Both the position numbers and the translations under genes were made by a program. Positions 46,519-54,619 of a stretch of DNA of 64,000 nucleotides are shown here, piece by piece (position 1 is the first letter of the stretch; every line of letters begins with the position of its first letter). The notes under the pieces were generated by a model that worked only from the letters and a program-made list of their open reading frames with translations, was not told the origin of the DNA and did not search any database. Location of the stretch: IMG/VR virus record IMGVR_UViG_3300036853_000446, positions 310,001-374,000 of that record; one strand, given 5' to 3'. This stretch comes from a virus.

Positions 46519-47333
46519 CGCTCCAGATAGATTTCTGCGACGCAGGCCGCGGTCTTGACCATCTTGTCCATCACGCTGCCATCTTTCAAATACGCATCGG
46601 ATAACCCAGGCACGAGGTATTGATTCTCCAGCGTACCGGCCTCGTGGCCAACAGCCTCTGCTGTGGTCTCGAGTGCCTTCTTGAACTCCTTCTTGAGCTG
46701 AGTCTTACGCTCTTTCGGATCGGTTGGAAGCTTTCCACCTTTGCTCCGGACCGCCTTGAGTTCCGTCTTCATGGTTTCGTTTGCATGAAGTCCGCGAATG
46801 TCCTTGGCACTGATGTCAAATTCGTCGAGAAAGGTATTCACCTTCTCCGCCGTGATCTTACCCCCTTCATGGCAGAAGAGATCGCCGTCTTTGCAGTTCT
46901 CATGAGCATGTTTGAGAGCCGAGACGAGGGCCTTGTCGGTCACGGTCTTCTTCTGCTTGACTCCGCTCTTGCCTGTGTAGCTGATCGTAGCCTTGGCCTT
47001 GCCAAAGCTCACGTGGCTCTTCTGCCACCCGGTCACGCCCACGTGACCGAGTTCTTCCTTCGAAGTATCATTGCCGACCCGTTCCGCGGTGTGATCCATC
47101 AACCCGACGACGAGCGCCGTCAGGGCCGTCTCGGGGTCCTTTGACGCGAGGTCCTTCTTGACGCGGGCGCGGAGCTTGTGGACGCTCTTCCGCAGCTTCT
47201 CGAGCCGTTTGGCCTTGTCGCTGTTGCGCTTGGCAATTTGCCGCTCGGAATACTCGTAGACGACCGTGTCCGAGTCCGGGATTTTCTTCTTGGATTTGTA
47301 ACGAGCGGCAACTCGGGCAGCAATGGACGTCAC
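46515..47333 (-). CDS. DNA topoisomerase IB with RVAARY tag
   Basis: 272 aa. Catalytic residues of the poxvirus/bacterial type IB family are visible: R85 (AERVGN), K122 (YTGKSGVK), R180 (DIRGLHAN), H230 (VGHEAG) and Y239 (NQYLVPGL). It relaxes supercoils through a 3'-phosphotyrosine link without ATP. The N-terminus carries TSIAARVAARYKSKK, the same tag as the downstream peptidases. First gene of the operon 47333-42924. Confidence 0.9.
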   Translation of the reverse strand: MTSIAARVAARYKSKKKIPDSDTVVYEYSERQIAKRNSDKAKRLEKLRKSVHKLRARVKKDLASKDPETALTALVVGLMDHTAERVGNDTSKEELGHVGVTGWQKSHVSFGKAKATISYTGKSGVKQKKTVTDKALVSALKHAHENCKDGDLFCHEGGKITAEKVNTFLDEFDISAKDIRGLHANETMKTELKAVRSKGGKLPTDPKERKTQLKKEFKKALETTAEAVGHEAGTLENQYLVPGLSDAYLKDGSVMDKMVKTAACVAEIYLER

Positions 47334-47446
47334 CCCCCTGCCGCGGCAACAGAGGATTAGGGGCCGGCGATTCTGCGCGTCCGGCGAAACCCGTTCGGGT
47401 GACGGCGCGGCCGGGGGCTAACTTCCACTTGTGCAGCTCCCCTGGC

Positions 47447-48739
47447 ATGAGCCTCTCGGAGTCACCGTCGAACAATCTACCGGTCGCCATCTATCATGCC
47501 TTCGACCTGCCATTCACCGAGGTCGAAAGTCTCGTGGAAGTCATTGCAAAGCAGGGTTACTCTCACGTTCAGATCCCGCCCGCTCAGAAGTCGAACGACG
47601 CGGGCGGCGCGTGGTACGAGCGCTATCAGCCCGTTGACTACACCGTGATCGAGGGACGAGGGAGCGAAGCCGAACTCGAGAGTCTGACCAAGGCGGCCCA
47701 TGCCTGCGGCCTGCGAGTGATCGCCGATGTCGTTTTCAACCAAATGGCCAACAGCCCGCCTTACTACGATAAGGAAACGGGCAAGCTCGATTTCCCCGGC
47801 TTGACTCCAGAGGACTTTCATCCCAAGAAGGACATCGATTACGGGAACCCAGACCTGATCAGAGACGGTTGGCTCAACGGCGATTTGCCGGACCTGGACC
47901 ATACCCGACCCGCCGTGCAGCGGCTTCAGAAGGGGCACCTCGCCAAGTTGCTCGCGCTCGGCATCGACGGCTTCCGGTTTGACGCCGCCAAGCACATGGC
48001 GATGAGCACCCTGCAAGACTATCTCGAATTCATCAACGTCGAGACCAACAACGAGGCCTGGAATTACCTCGAGGTCATCGAGGGCGATGGCATCTCGGGA
48101 GATAGCTACCAAAGCATCGCTGCCGTTACCGATTTTCGTCTCTACCATGCCGTCCGCGATGCCTTTTCCTTTGGAGGAGACCTAAAGAATTTGCGCATGC
48201 CACGCGGACTCGACGACTCGCGCAGCGTCCTTTTTGGCATGAATCACGACACCGATACGAACAATACCGAAGGCCTCAACGAGATGGCTTACGCCGAACG
48301 AAGTGATTCGCTGCTCGCAACGGCCTACGTGCTGGCCCGCGAGAACGGGGTCCCCCTCGTGCTCCATAGTGACAATCAGGTCGACTATATCCAGGCCGGC
48401 GCGAAGTTCCGGCAGATCATGCGAGCGAAATCGGGCGAAGGTCTATCCGTCACGGAGAATGTGCTCGGGATCGTCGAGGGAGACACGATACTCGTCATGG
48501 AACGGGGGACCGAAGGACTCTTCATCGTCAACAAGGCCGCAGAGACCTTCGATATTTCGAAGCTCGACGTGACGTTTACTCACCTCGGTGGGCGCTACCG
48601 CGAGCTGCGCCACGGCTTTACGATGGACATCGAACGGAAAGACGATCGGAAGGCCATCGTCAACTGGGGCGATACGAATCGAGATGGCCTGTACATCAAG
48701 GGAAGGGATGCCCTCTATTTCGTCCGCGCCGCTTCATAG
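47447..48739 (+). CDS. GH13-family glycoside hydrolase (alpha-amylase-like)
   Basis: 430 aa. The four GH13 conserved regions are present: IADVVFNQ (92-99), GFRFDAAKH with nucleophile D179, YLEVIEG with acid/base E209, and GMNHDTD with H267/D268. No signal peptide, so a cytoplasmic or virion-bound enzyme. The N-terminal strand LPVAIYHAFDLPFTEV starts the barrel directly. It may cut glycogen, trehalose-like sugars or a surface polysaccharide. This family is very unusual in phage genomes. Region III reads EVIEG rather than the common GEVW/GE pattern, so specificity is uncertain. Confidence 0.85.
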   Translation: MSLSESPSNNLPVAIYHAFDLPFTEVESLVEVIAKQGYSHVQIPPAQKSNDAGGAWYERYQPVDYTVIEGRGSEAELESLTKAAHACGLRVIADVVFNQMANSPPYYDKETGKLDFPGLTPEDFHPKKDIDYGNPDLIRDGWLNGDLPDLDHTRPAVQRLQKGHLAKLLALGIDGFRFDAAKHMAMSTLQDYLEFINVETNNEAWNYLEVIEGDGISGDSYQSIAAVTDFRLYHAVRDAFSFGGDLKNLRMPRGLDDSRSVLFGMNHDTDTNNTEGLNEMAYAERSDSLLATAYVLARENGVPLVLHSDNQVDYIQAGAKFRQIMRAKSGEGLSVTENVLGIVEGDTILVMERGTEGLFIVNKAAETFDISKLDVTFTHLGGRYRELRHGFTMDIERKDDRKAIVNWGDTNRDGLYIKGRDALYFVRAAS

Positions 48740-49674
48740 GCAGAGATGACCAGCTGGAGCATCTTGTACGGGTTCGGAGAGTCGAGGGTCATCGGCACAT
48801 TGAATCCCGCAGCTTTCGTGTGCCCCCCTCCCCCGTGAGCAAGGGCCAAACTGCCGCAGTCATACGAACCCCGCGAGCGCGAACTGCAGAGGAGCTTGAA
48901 GCCGCCCTCTTCATGGGCGATGTCGTACGCCACGACCAGGTCGATCTTTGCCCCCATCGCCTCGGCCACGTCGCTCGACCATTTCACGCCCTGAAACAGG
49001 GCGACCCGAGTACCCACGGGGCTCGTCCAGTGGTAGGCTCTCTCGGTAATCTTGGCGACCGTCTTGAGCTTCTTGGCCCAGAGATGCCCGCCAAGGCTGA
49101 GTTCGCTTCGCCAAAAAGCGGGCCCGTCCTTCAGCAAGTGCTCGAGGGGCCAGAACCTCAAGGCCTCGGCCATCTCACAGGCTTTATTCCAATCCGGGTC
49201 CCCCGTTTGCCACGTGTCACGGATGCCGCTCAATCGGGCGAACTCGCGGACAATGAGGGGCTCGGCGTCGAGCAGCTCCGCTGACCCCTTCAGCGGCCTC
49301 CAGACGTGCTCGTAGGCGAGCACGGCACCGCAGACCCCAGGGTCCTTGTCCTCGTCCCCAAAGACCCCGAGGCCCGCCTGGACGAACGCCTGAACGCTAC
49401 TCCCCTTCTTGTGATGGTCGAGAACGATGGTTCCCGCGTCGATGAAGGCCTGCGCCCTCTCTTCCGGGGGGCTGAAATCCACGAACATCATGCCCGGCAC
49501 AGCCTCGAGGTTCGATTTCTCAGTGGTACCGTGGTCAATGACCCGGATTTCGGGGCGACCCGCGCCGTAGGCGTCGGCCACGATCATGGCGGATGCGACG
49601 CCGTCTGGGCAACTGTTGCCGTGGCTGATGACGAGTTTGATGTTCCGAAGTTGCTCGAGCGTGAAATATCCCAT
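48715..49674 (-). CDS. DHH-family phosphoesterase
   Basis: 319 aa. ISHGNSCPDGVAS (motif I variant), FVDFSPPEE, IVLDHHKKG (DHH) and GGGGHTKAAGF (DHHA1, near the C-terminus) are in the correct order. The family includes RecJ exonucleases and nanoRNA or cyclic dinucleotide hydrolases; the short size and the DHHA1 end favour an NrnA-like or pAp-phosphatase activity. A class 2 box lies 10 nt before ATG. Its 3' end overlaps the convergent GH13 gene by 25 nt. Confidence 0.9.
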   Translation of the reverse strand: MGYFTLEQLRNIKLVISHGNSCPDGVASAMIVADAYGAGRPEIRVIDHGTTEKSNLEAVPGMMFVDFSPPEERAQAFIDAGTIVLDHHKKGSSVQAFVQAGLGVFGDEDKDPGVCGAVLAYEHVWRPLKGSAELLDAEPLIVREFARLSGIRDTWQTGDPDWNKACEMAEALRFWPLEHLLKDGPAFWRSELSLGGHLWAKKLKTVAKITERAYHWTSPVGTRVALFQGVKWSSDVAEAMGAKIDLVVAYDIAHEEGGFKLLCSSRSRGSYDCGSLALAHGGGGHTKAAGFNVPMTLDSPNPYKMLQLVISAYEAARTK

Positions 49675-49684
49675 TCAGTGGCGT

Positions 49685-49691
49685 TACACCG
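49685..49691 (-). promoter_or_regulatory. Class 2 promoter box CGGTGTA
   Basis: CGGTGTA on the minus strand, 10 nt before ATG 49674. Confidence 0.55.
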
Positions 49692-49719
49692 CGCCAGGAA
49701 GCGATCAGGTTTCTAGCGC

Positions 49720-50475
49720 TCAGTTTTCGAGGCGGTGCTTCTTCTCACGAATGGCGTCGAACAGCTCATTGCGCAACCGTTGGCTGGCGATACTGGCCAT
49801 TCTCCCCCGCGAGGCCCGGTACCACGTCTCGAGTTCGTCCATGCCTGCGATCCCGGAAAGCTCCGCCAAGAGGACCTGCTGTGTCAGCACCTCGGTCGTC
49901 TGCCTGGGCGGGTCGACGAAATCGCGATTGGTCGTCGCCTCGGGATGTTCCTCGATCTTCTGGTGGGTGGCCGCCAGCTGCGGAGCGAGGTCGAGGAGAC
50001 GGTTTATTCCCTCACGGGCTTTTGCCGCCGAGTCTTGGTCGAAGCCGTACGCCGCGTTGATGTAGATTTGCAGAGCCTGCCAGGCGTGGAGAATGAGATC
50101 GAAGTGGGCCTGCGTCTTGCAGTTCGGTATTGCCTGCTTGATGGCATCCTCGATCATTTGGGCTGGTGTCTCCGCCGGTGTCTCCGCCGGTGTCTTCGCC
50201 GGTGTCTTCGCTGGCGTCTGCATTGGTGTCTCGGCTGACGACGGGGTTACGACCTGCTTCTCCTGCTTCTCCCGAGCCTCGACCTTCAGCGCTTCGAGAT
50301 CGATACCCGCGGGCTGGCCCAGGGCCTCGAGGAGGCGCTCGATGTACGCGAGGCCCTCATCCTTCGAGAGAAGGTCTCGAAACAGACCCCGCAGTGCGTG
50401 CTGAAAGTCCTCATCGCCGTGTTCCTGTCGAATCCTTTGAAGAGTTTCGACCATTTGTTGGAGATTGATCTGCAT
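49720..50475 (-). CDS. Hypothetical helical protein with Thr-Pro-Ala repeats, 251 aa
   Basis: Two helical domains joined by a linker of pentad repeats (PAKTPAKTPAETPAETPAQ, about residues 85-106) encoded by a 15-bp tandem repeat. The repeat number looks recently variable. No family recognised. Confidence 0.7.
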   Translation of the reverse strand: MQINLQQMVETLQRIRQEHGDEDFQHALRGLFRDLLSKDEGLAYIERLLEALGQPAGIDLEALKVEAREKQEKQVVTPSSAETPMQTPAKTPAKTPAETPAETPAQMIEDAIKQAIPNCKTQAHFDLILHAWQALQIYINAAYGFDQDSAAKAREGINRLLDLAPQLAATHQKIEEHPEATTNRDFVDPPRQTTEVLTQQVLLAELSGIAGMDELETWYRASRGRMASIASQRLRNELFDAIREKKHRLEN

Positions 50476-50481
50476 GTCTTC

Positions 50482-50790
50482 TCAGGCTTGCGTCTTGTGG
50501 AGGCGATTACGTTGGGACTCGATTAACCGCGTGAACAACTTGTCGGCGGCTCGTTTGGCACGATGCGGCGCCACGCCGAATCTCAGCATCAGTCGTTCGG
50601 CGGTCCCTCGCATCAGCTGGGGGGCGGCCTGTGGGTCCTTGAGAATCGACCAGCACGGTTTGCAGTAGACGAGCGAGGCGGGCGGTTTCACACCCGCCTT
50701 GACAAAGGTGATTTCCTCATCAGCCCTCAACTCGAGACACACACAGCTTGCATCGGGCGTCGACCGCTCGCAAACAATGCAGGTCTTCAT
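50482..50790 (-). CDS. Phage-type zinc protein, 102 aa
   Basis: CIVCERSTPDASCVC and CKPCWSILKDPQAAPQLMRG match a recurring phage microprotein with a CxxC...CxC...CxxCW zinc ribbon. Coupled by ATGA to 50787-51422. Confidence 0.75.
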   Translation of the reverse strand: MKTCIVCERSTPDASCVCLELRADEEITFVKAGVKPPASLVYCKPCWSILKDPQAAPQLMRGTAERLMLRFGVAPHRAKRAADKLFTRLIESQRNRLHKTQA

Positions 50791-51422
50791 GTAGAACGAC
50801 TCAACATTTTGAGCAGCGTCAGCGGGATCTCTTCCAGCTGAATTTCTTCCTCGACGATCTGACAGCCGAGCAGGATGGCCACCGAGAGAGGAACATGCTC
50901 ATCCAGGCCCCGCACGTGGTCGCGACTCGCCTTCGAGGCACGACGCTCGGCTTCCGAGAATTCCGCCGTCTCCCGTTGAGTGTTCTCGAATGTCTCGGGG
51001 CCAAAATAGACCGAGCGGCACATGTCCGGATCCTTCGTGGACGAGGTGACGCGACATCGGAACGGTCGACTGTAGTAGACGCTGCAAAGGCCATCGACGA
51101 GGAGCGGACACGGGATGGCCGCCATCAACCAGATCTCTGGCGCTGCACCGAAGGTCAAATGCGCGTGACGCTCGAGACTGGTCTTCAGCTGCGATCGCCA
51201 TAGGCCATCCTGCTGGAGAACCCGATACAAGGAGATGCCCTCCCAGATCGAGATCGTGACGGGGTAGTGGCAGCAATGATTGCAACCTTTGTGGCAGGTG
51301 ATGTTCTCGAGGCCCACCTTCATGGCAAACGAAACTGCGAGCCTGGATTTGGCGAGACGGCAGGAGGCAAGCCCCTGCTCCACCACGAGAGGGAGGTGGC
51401 GAACGCCTGAATCAGTCGACAA
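50787..51422 (-). CDS. YkgJ-family Cys-cluster protein
   Basis: 211 aa. CHKGCNHCCHYPVTISIWEG is the CxxxCxxCC metal cluster of YkgJ proteins, followed by CPLLVDGLCSVYYSRPFRCR, also typical (C-x-x-L...G-x-C-x-x-Y-x-x-R-P-x-x-C-R). The family binds Fe-S or zinc; role unknown. Start TTG 51422 overlaps the upstream gene by 11 nt; a later in-frame start is possible. Confidence 0.85.
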   Translation of the reverse strand: MSTDSGVRHLPLVVEQGLASCRLAKSRLAVSFAMKVGLENITCHKGCNHCCHYPVTISIWEGISLYRVLQQDGLWRSQLKTSLERHAHLTFGAAPEIWLMAAIPCPLLVDGLCSVYYSRPFRCRVTSSTKDPDMCRSVYFGPETFENTQRETAEFSEAERRASKASRDHVRGLDEHVPLSVAILLGCQIVEEEIQLEEIPLTLLKMLSRST

Positions 51423-51900
51423 AATCCTCCCCGTCGAGGTAGTCCATCAGGCCGCGCTTCTCGCTAACCCCCGACGCCCTCACCTTGCGCTCGGCCATCG
51501 ACCCATACCGCTTGGTGATGACGATACGACTGGCGCTACCATTCTTGTATTGGGCGATGAGAACTTCGCCGACCTTGAGCTTCAGCGCCGGGGTCATGAA
51601 GATCGAGCCCCCAGCGCGCGCCATGTCGCTTGGCACCCATTCAACGAGTGGCTCGAGGCACCTCGACCGAGCCCCCCGGGTCAGGGAGAGCTTGACGAGA
51701 GGGCCCGCGCTCGGCTTCACGCGGGCCGTAATGACGGGCCAATCGCTGGGGTTCGCCATGACTTGAGCCCCGGGGTCATCGTCGGCGATCTCTTCGAGAT
51801 CACCACCCCACCGGATGAGGGTCACCGTTCTGACGTTTTTGTCTTGTTTATAGACACGCCAGCGGTGACCCCCATATTTGACGAGGGCCCCGAGATCCAT
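51412..51900 (-). CDS. Phage-type hypothetical protein, 162 aa
   Basis: GALVKYGGHRWRVYKQDKNV, LEPLVEWVPSDMARAGGSIF and LKLKVGEVLIAQYKNGSASR recall a beta-rich protein family frequent in phage genomes with no assigned function. It starts 3 nt after the AT-hook protein stop. Confidence 0.75.
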   Translation of the reverse strand: MDLGALVKYGGHRWRVYKQDKNVRTVTLIRWGGDLEEIADDDPGAQVMANPSDWPVITARVKPSAGPLVKLSLTRGARSRCLEPLVEWVPSDMARAGGSIFMTPALKLKVGEVLIAQYKNGSASRIVITKRYGSMAERKVRASGVSEKRGLMDYLDGEDFVD

Positions 51901-51902
51901 CG

Positions 51903-52871
51903 TCAGGCCGCGTTTGCGCCAGCGAACGGGCCATCGAGCACGTTCGATCCGAGGTCTTCGACACCATTGGAGCCGTGACTCTTCTTGCCGTTCGGCTTGC
52001 GCACCGTGACTTCTTTCTTGGCCGCGCCACCCTTGACCGGTACTGCAGCCTTGGCAGTAGCAGGCGAGGGGGTAACGGGGGCCGGTGGCGTGCCAGGCGT
52101 GCTGGGCGTGGGATCGGATCCGCCCCTCTTCACCCGGTAAACCCCGCGCTTGACGCGATCGAAATCGTCGGCAATGTGCGTCGACAGAATGAGGCTGATA
52201 TAGCCGCTGAGATTCGTGCTCGTTGGAACCCAGGCCGCATTGTGCGCCCTCAAAAGCTCGATGGCCTCGGGGATCGTTACATCGCGCGAGCCCATCACGA
52301 CCTTGAGCCTCTCAGTCAGTGGCGGGCCTCTCTCAGCAGAGACGCGGGCAACCTTGACCCCCCCGTTCTTCTTCGTCTTGACGGCCTTTGGCGGCTTCAC
52401 CTTATCGGCTGACTTGTCTGCAGCCTTATCGGCTGCCTTGTCGGCTGCCTTGTCCGCAGCCTTGTCCGCTGCTTTTGACTTCGTCGCCGAGGCTGCAGCC
52501 GTCGAAATCACGGCCGCCGCTTGTGCGGCTGTAGCGATCTTTTTGCCCCCTGAGCCCTTCGGGCGCCCTCCGCGCTTCTTCGCGGGCGCCTCGACAGGCG
52601 CAACAACCTCAACCATTGGCCTGGCCGCCGGGGCTACCGCTTGCTCTGCCTCTGCCTCCTCTTCATTATCGTTCTTGACCAATGACTCGGCGGCCACGAG
52701 GTAGCTCGTCGCGATGACCCTCTTCTCATTGGCGCTCTTCAGCAGCCTTCCACTCTGTTTCTGCAGATCTACGATCCGCTCCGCGAGGACGGATCCGTCC
52801 GTCTCCTCTTTCTCGGCCTCCGTCAACAACTGCCGAGCCTCGATCATCTTCGCAAATAGTAATGCACTCAT
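51903..52871 (-). CDS. AT-hook/lysine-rich DNA-binding protein with winged helix, 322 aa
   Basis: Coiled N-terminus (1-80), then KKRGGRPKGSGGKK, an AT-hook-like GRP core, then Ala-Ala-Asp-Lys repeats (ADKAADKAADKAADK, about residues 134-156), then a winged-helix-like domain (LTERLKVVMGSRDVTIPEAI) and a second Lys-rich tail. The layout resembles histone H1-like proteins of myxobacteria and other Deltaproteobacteria. It could compact the element's DNA or act as a xenogeneic silencer. A GGAG ribosome site precedes ATG 52871. Confidence 0.8.
   Translation of the reverse strand: MSALLFAKMIEARQLLTEAEKEETDGSVLAERIVDLQKQSGRLLKSANEKRVIATSYLVAAESLVKNDNEEEAEAEQAVAPAARPMVEVVAPVEAPAKKRGGRPKGSGGKKIATAAQAAAVISTAAASATKSKAADKAADKAADKAADKAADKSADKVKPPKAVKTKKNGGVKVARVSAERGPPLTERLKVVMGSRDVTIPEAIELLRAHNAAWVPTSTNLSGYISLILSTHIADDFDRVKRGVYRVKRGGSDPTPSTPGTPPAPVTPSPATAKAAVPVKGGAAKKEVTVRKPNGKKSHGSNGVEDLGSNVLDGPFAGANAA
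52401..52472 (-). repeat. 12-bp tandem repeat coding AADK
   Basis: Roughly six 12-bp units within the AT-hook gene; copy number is likely to vary. Confidence 0.75.
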
Positions 52872-52967
52872 CTCGCTAACTCCTTTTCGGTTCTCCTCCC
52901 TCGAAACGAGAGATTCATCAAGAACGACTCCGGAACACTTGGGAATGTCAAGTACAAGTTGTAAGGT

Positions 52968-53285
52968 TCATGATTCACTCTGTGTGAGTCTTTCGATCAC
53001 ACTCTCTTGAGAGGGACTCATGTCGATGGATTTTTTGTTGGTGAAGAAGCACTGCTTGAGTTGAAAACAGGTCGCGACGACGTCCGGACCTGCCTTCAGC
53101 CCTTCACAGGATTCGCATAGCGATGAGCCGAAATTCTTCGAGAACCGATCGCGCGCGGCGTCGTTCGAAAACGCTCGAATCTCTTTGATGAATTCATTCA
53201 CGGCCGCCCAAGCCTTGGCGGGGTCTCCCTCGGAAAAGGTCTCGTAGATCGCTCGCTCGTAGCGATCGATCTCCGTCGAACTCAA
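52968..53285 (-). CDS. Hypothetical protein, 105 aa
   Basis: Start TTG 53285 overlaps the upstream stop as TTGA. Helical, with CESC and a C-terminal Ser-rich end. No recognised family. Confidence 0.6.
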   Translation of the reverse strand: MSSTEIDRYERAIYETFSEGDPAKAWAAVNEFIKEIRAFSNDAARDRFSKNFGSSLCESCEGLKAGPDVVATCFQLKQCFFTNKKSIDMSPSQESVIERLTQSES

Positions 53286-53503
53286 AATTCTCGGTCTAGG
53301 TCCTGATCGCAAACGATCCCTAGAGATCGCAGGGTTTTCTCCTCCTGATTCAGCTCCAGGGCTCTCTCGAGGCCCAGCACTCGGCGGTCCGCCACCTTCC
53401 GTGCTCGCACCAAAGCCTTCTGACAAAGAGCCCTCCACTCTCGCGGCGTCGATGCGGCGCGCGGTATGACCGGTTCGCGATTACGCAGTACGGTTTTCGG
53501 CAT
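53282..53503 (-). CDS. Hypothetical protein, 73 aa
   Basis: Basic helical protein (MPKTVLRNREPVIPRAASTP, ADRRVLGLERALELNQEEKT). Overlaps the previous gene by 23 nt and the next by 4. Confidence 0.6.
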   Translation of the reverse strand: MPKTVLRNREPVIPRAASTPREWRALCQKALVRARKVADRRVLGLERALELNQEEKTLRSLGIVCDQDLDREF

Positions 53504-53930
53504 GTGTCGAGTCTTCCTGATTCAGCTCGCTGCTGCGTCGGAGATGCATGCCCACTGCCGAACCGGATCCAGCGGCAGCATGAACGCCATCAACACGGCC
53601 TTCTTCTCTCTCGGACATGACCTGCATTCGAAGAGTGGACTCCAGTCGCCTCCAGGCGTCCAAAGGCGCGTCTAACGGTTTCTCGAACACCACGGCCTGA
53701 AGCCGTAAGCTGACCTCCCGCTGAATCTCGATCTCCGCCGAAAGGGTCTCGTAATCATCGGCGAGCGCGTTCGCCAACATTTCGAGTCGAGCCGTCTGCT
53801 CCTCCAGGTCCTTGATGACCTTGGGCAGCTCCGTCGTTCCGCTCAAAGCTTGAACGGCGCTCTGCACTTGGGTCACGGCCTCATGAAGTTTCGTGACCCC
53901 TTGCCGTCGAAGACGTCGTGCGGCGCTCAT
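53481..53930 (-). CDS. Coiled-coil protein, 149 aa
   Basis: Residues about 10-80 are heptad-like (KLHEAVTQVQSAVQALSGTT, LEEQTARLEMLANALADDYE). ATG 53930 overlaps the upstream stop as ATGA. Function unknown. Confidence 0.7.
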   Translation of the reverse strand: MSAARRLRRQGVTKLHEAVTQVQSAVQALSGTTELPKVIKDLEEQTARLEMLANALADDYETLSAEIEIQREVSLRLQAVVFEKPLDAPLDAWRRLESTLRMQVMSEREEGRVDGVHAAAGSGSAVGMHLRRSSELNQEDSTHAENRTA

Positions 53931-54304
53931 CGGCGTGCCGTGGGGGGTCGACCCCGAAAGACCGAATAAAAGGGTATACCGGCGGGGTTGCGAGCCTCGC
54001 GAGCCTGTAGTTCGTCGGACCACTCGATGTTCGGGAGGAGCCGGGTAACATTAATGAGCTGACGCAATTGCGGGTTCGACGTCACCTTGGGCAGATCCTC
54101 CCGGGCGCGGGGATCGTGCTCGAGGATATCGACAACTTGCCGTTCGGATAGCAAGTCGAGCATGCAGATGCCGCGCTTCCCGGTGGAAAGATCAACGACG
54201 CCCTCGACCCACACGTTGTTGACGACGTCGAGGTCACAGTACGTCTCGGGCTCTGAGCCCGCGCACGTTTCGTATCCGGTTTCTGAGGGGTCGACAGCGG
54301 ACAT
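53927..54304 (-). CDS. Hypothetical protein, 125 aa
   Basis: Acidic N-terminus with two cysteines (YETCAGSEPETYCDLDVVNN) and a helical C-terminal part. No family recognised. Confidence 0.7.
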   Translation of the reverse strand: MSAVDPSETGYETCAGSEPETYCDLDVVNNVWVEGVVDLSTGKRGICMLDLLSERQVVDILEHDPRAREDLPKVTSNPQLRQLINVTRLLPNIEWSDELQAREARNPAGIPFYSVFRGRPPTARR

Positions 54305-54313
54305 GTTCTTCCT

Positions 54314-54619
54314 TCAAGGCGCGTCTTGGAGCCAATCAACACGGTGCAGCAATACTTTTTGAGGCTCGCCCGGGCAAACGAGGTAGGACCTCAAATATAG
54401 GTGAGGTCTGCGTCTCCGAACCTCGTGGCCCCCGAGGGCATAGCGCGCGTCCCCCTTCCCTACGGATGCTTCTCCTGGAGATAAAGCCCTGACCAACAGT
54501 TGAGCCAGCTGGTTGAAATCGGTGGTTACAGTCGCGCTCGAGACTTCACTGTCCGTGAGATCCAAAGAGTCCTCGTCCGGCGGCATCGAGGGAACAAACG
54601 TGGCCTTTGCATCAGTCAT
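54314..54619 (-). CDS. Hypothetical protein, 101 aa
   Basis: Acidic N-terminal half and basic C-terminal half (GGHEVRRRRPHLYLRSYLVC). Overlaps the upstream DUF1848-like gene by 8 nt. Confidence 0.65.
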   Translation of the reverse strand: MTDAKATFVPSMPPDEDSLDLTDSEVSSATVTTDFNQLAQLLVRALSPGEASVGKGDARYALGGHEVRRRRPHLYLRSYLVCPGEPQKVLLHRVDWLQDAP

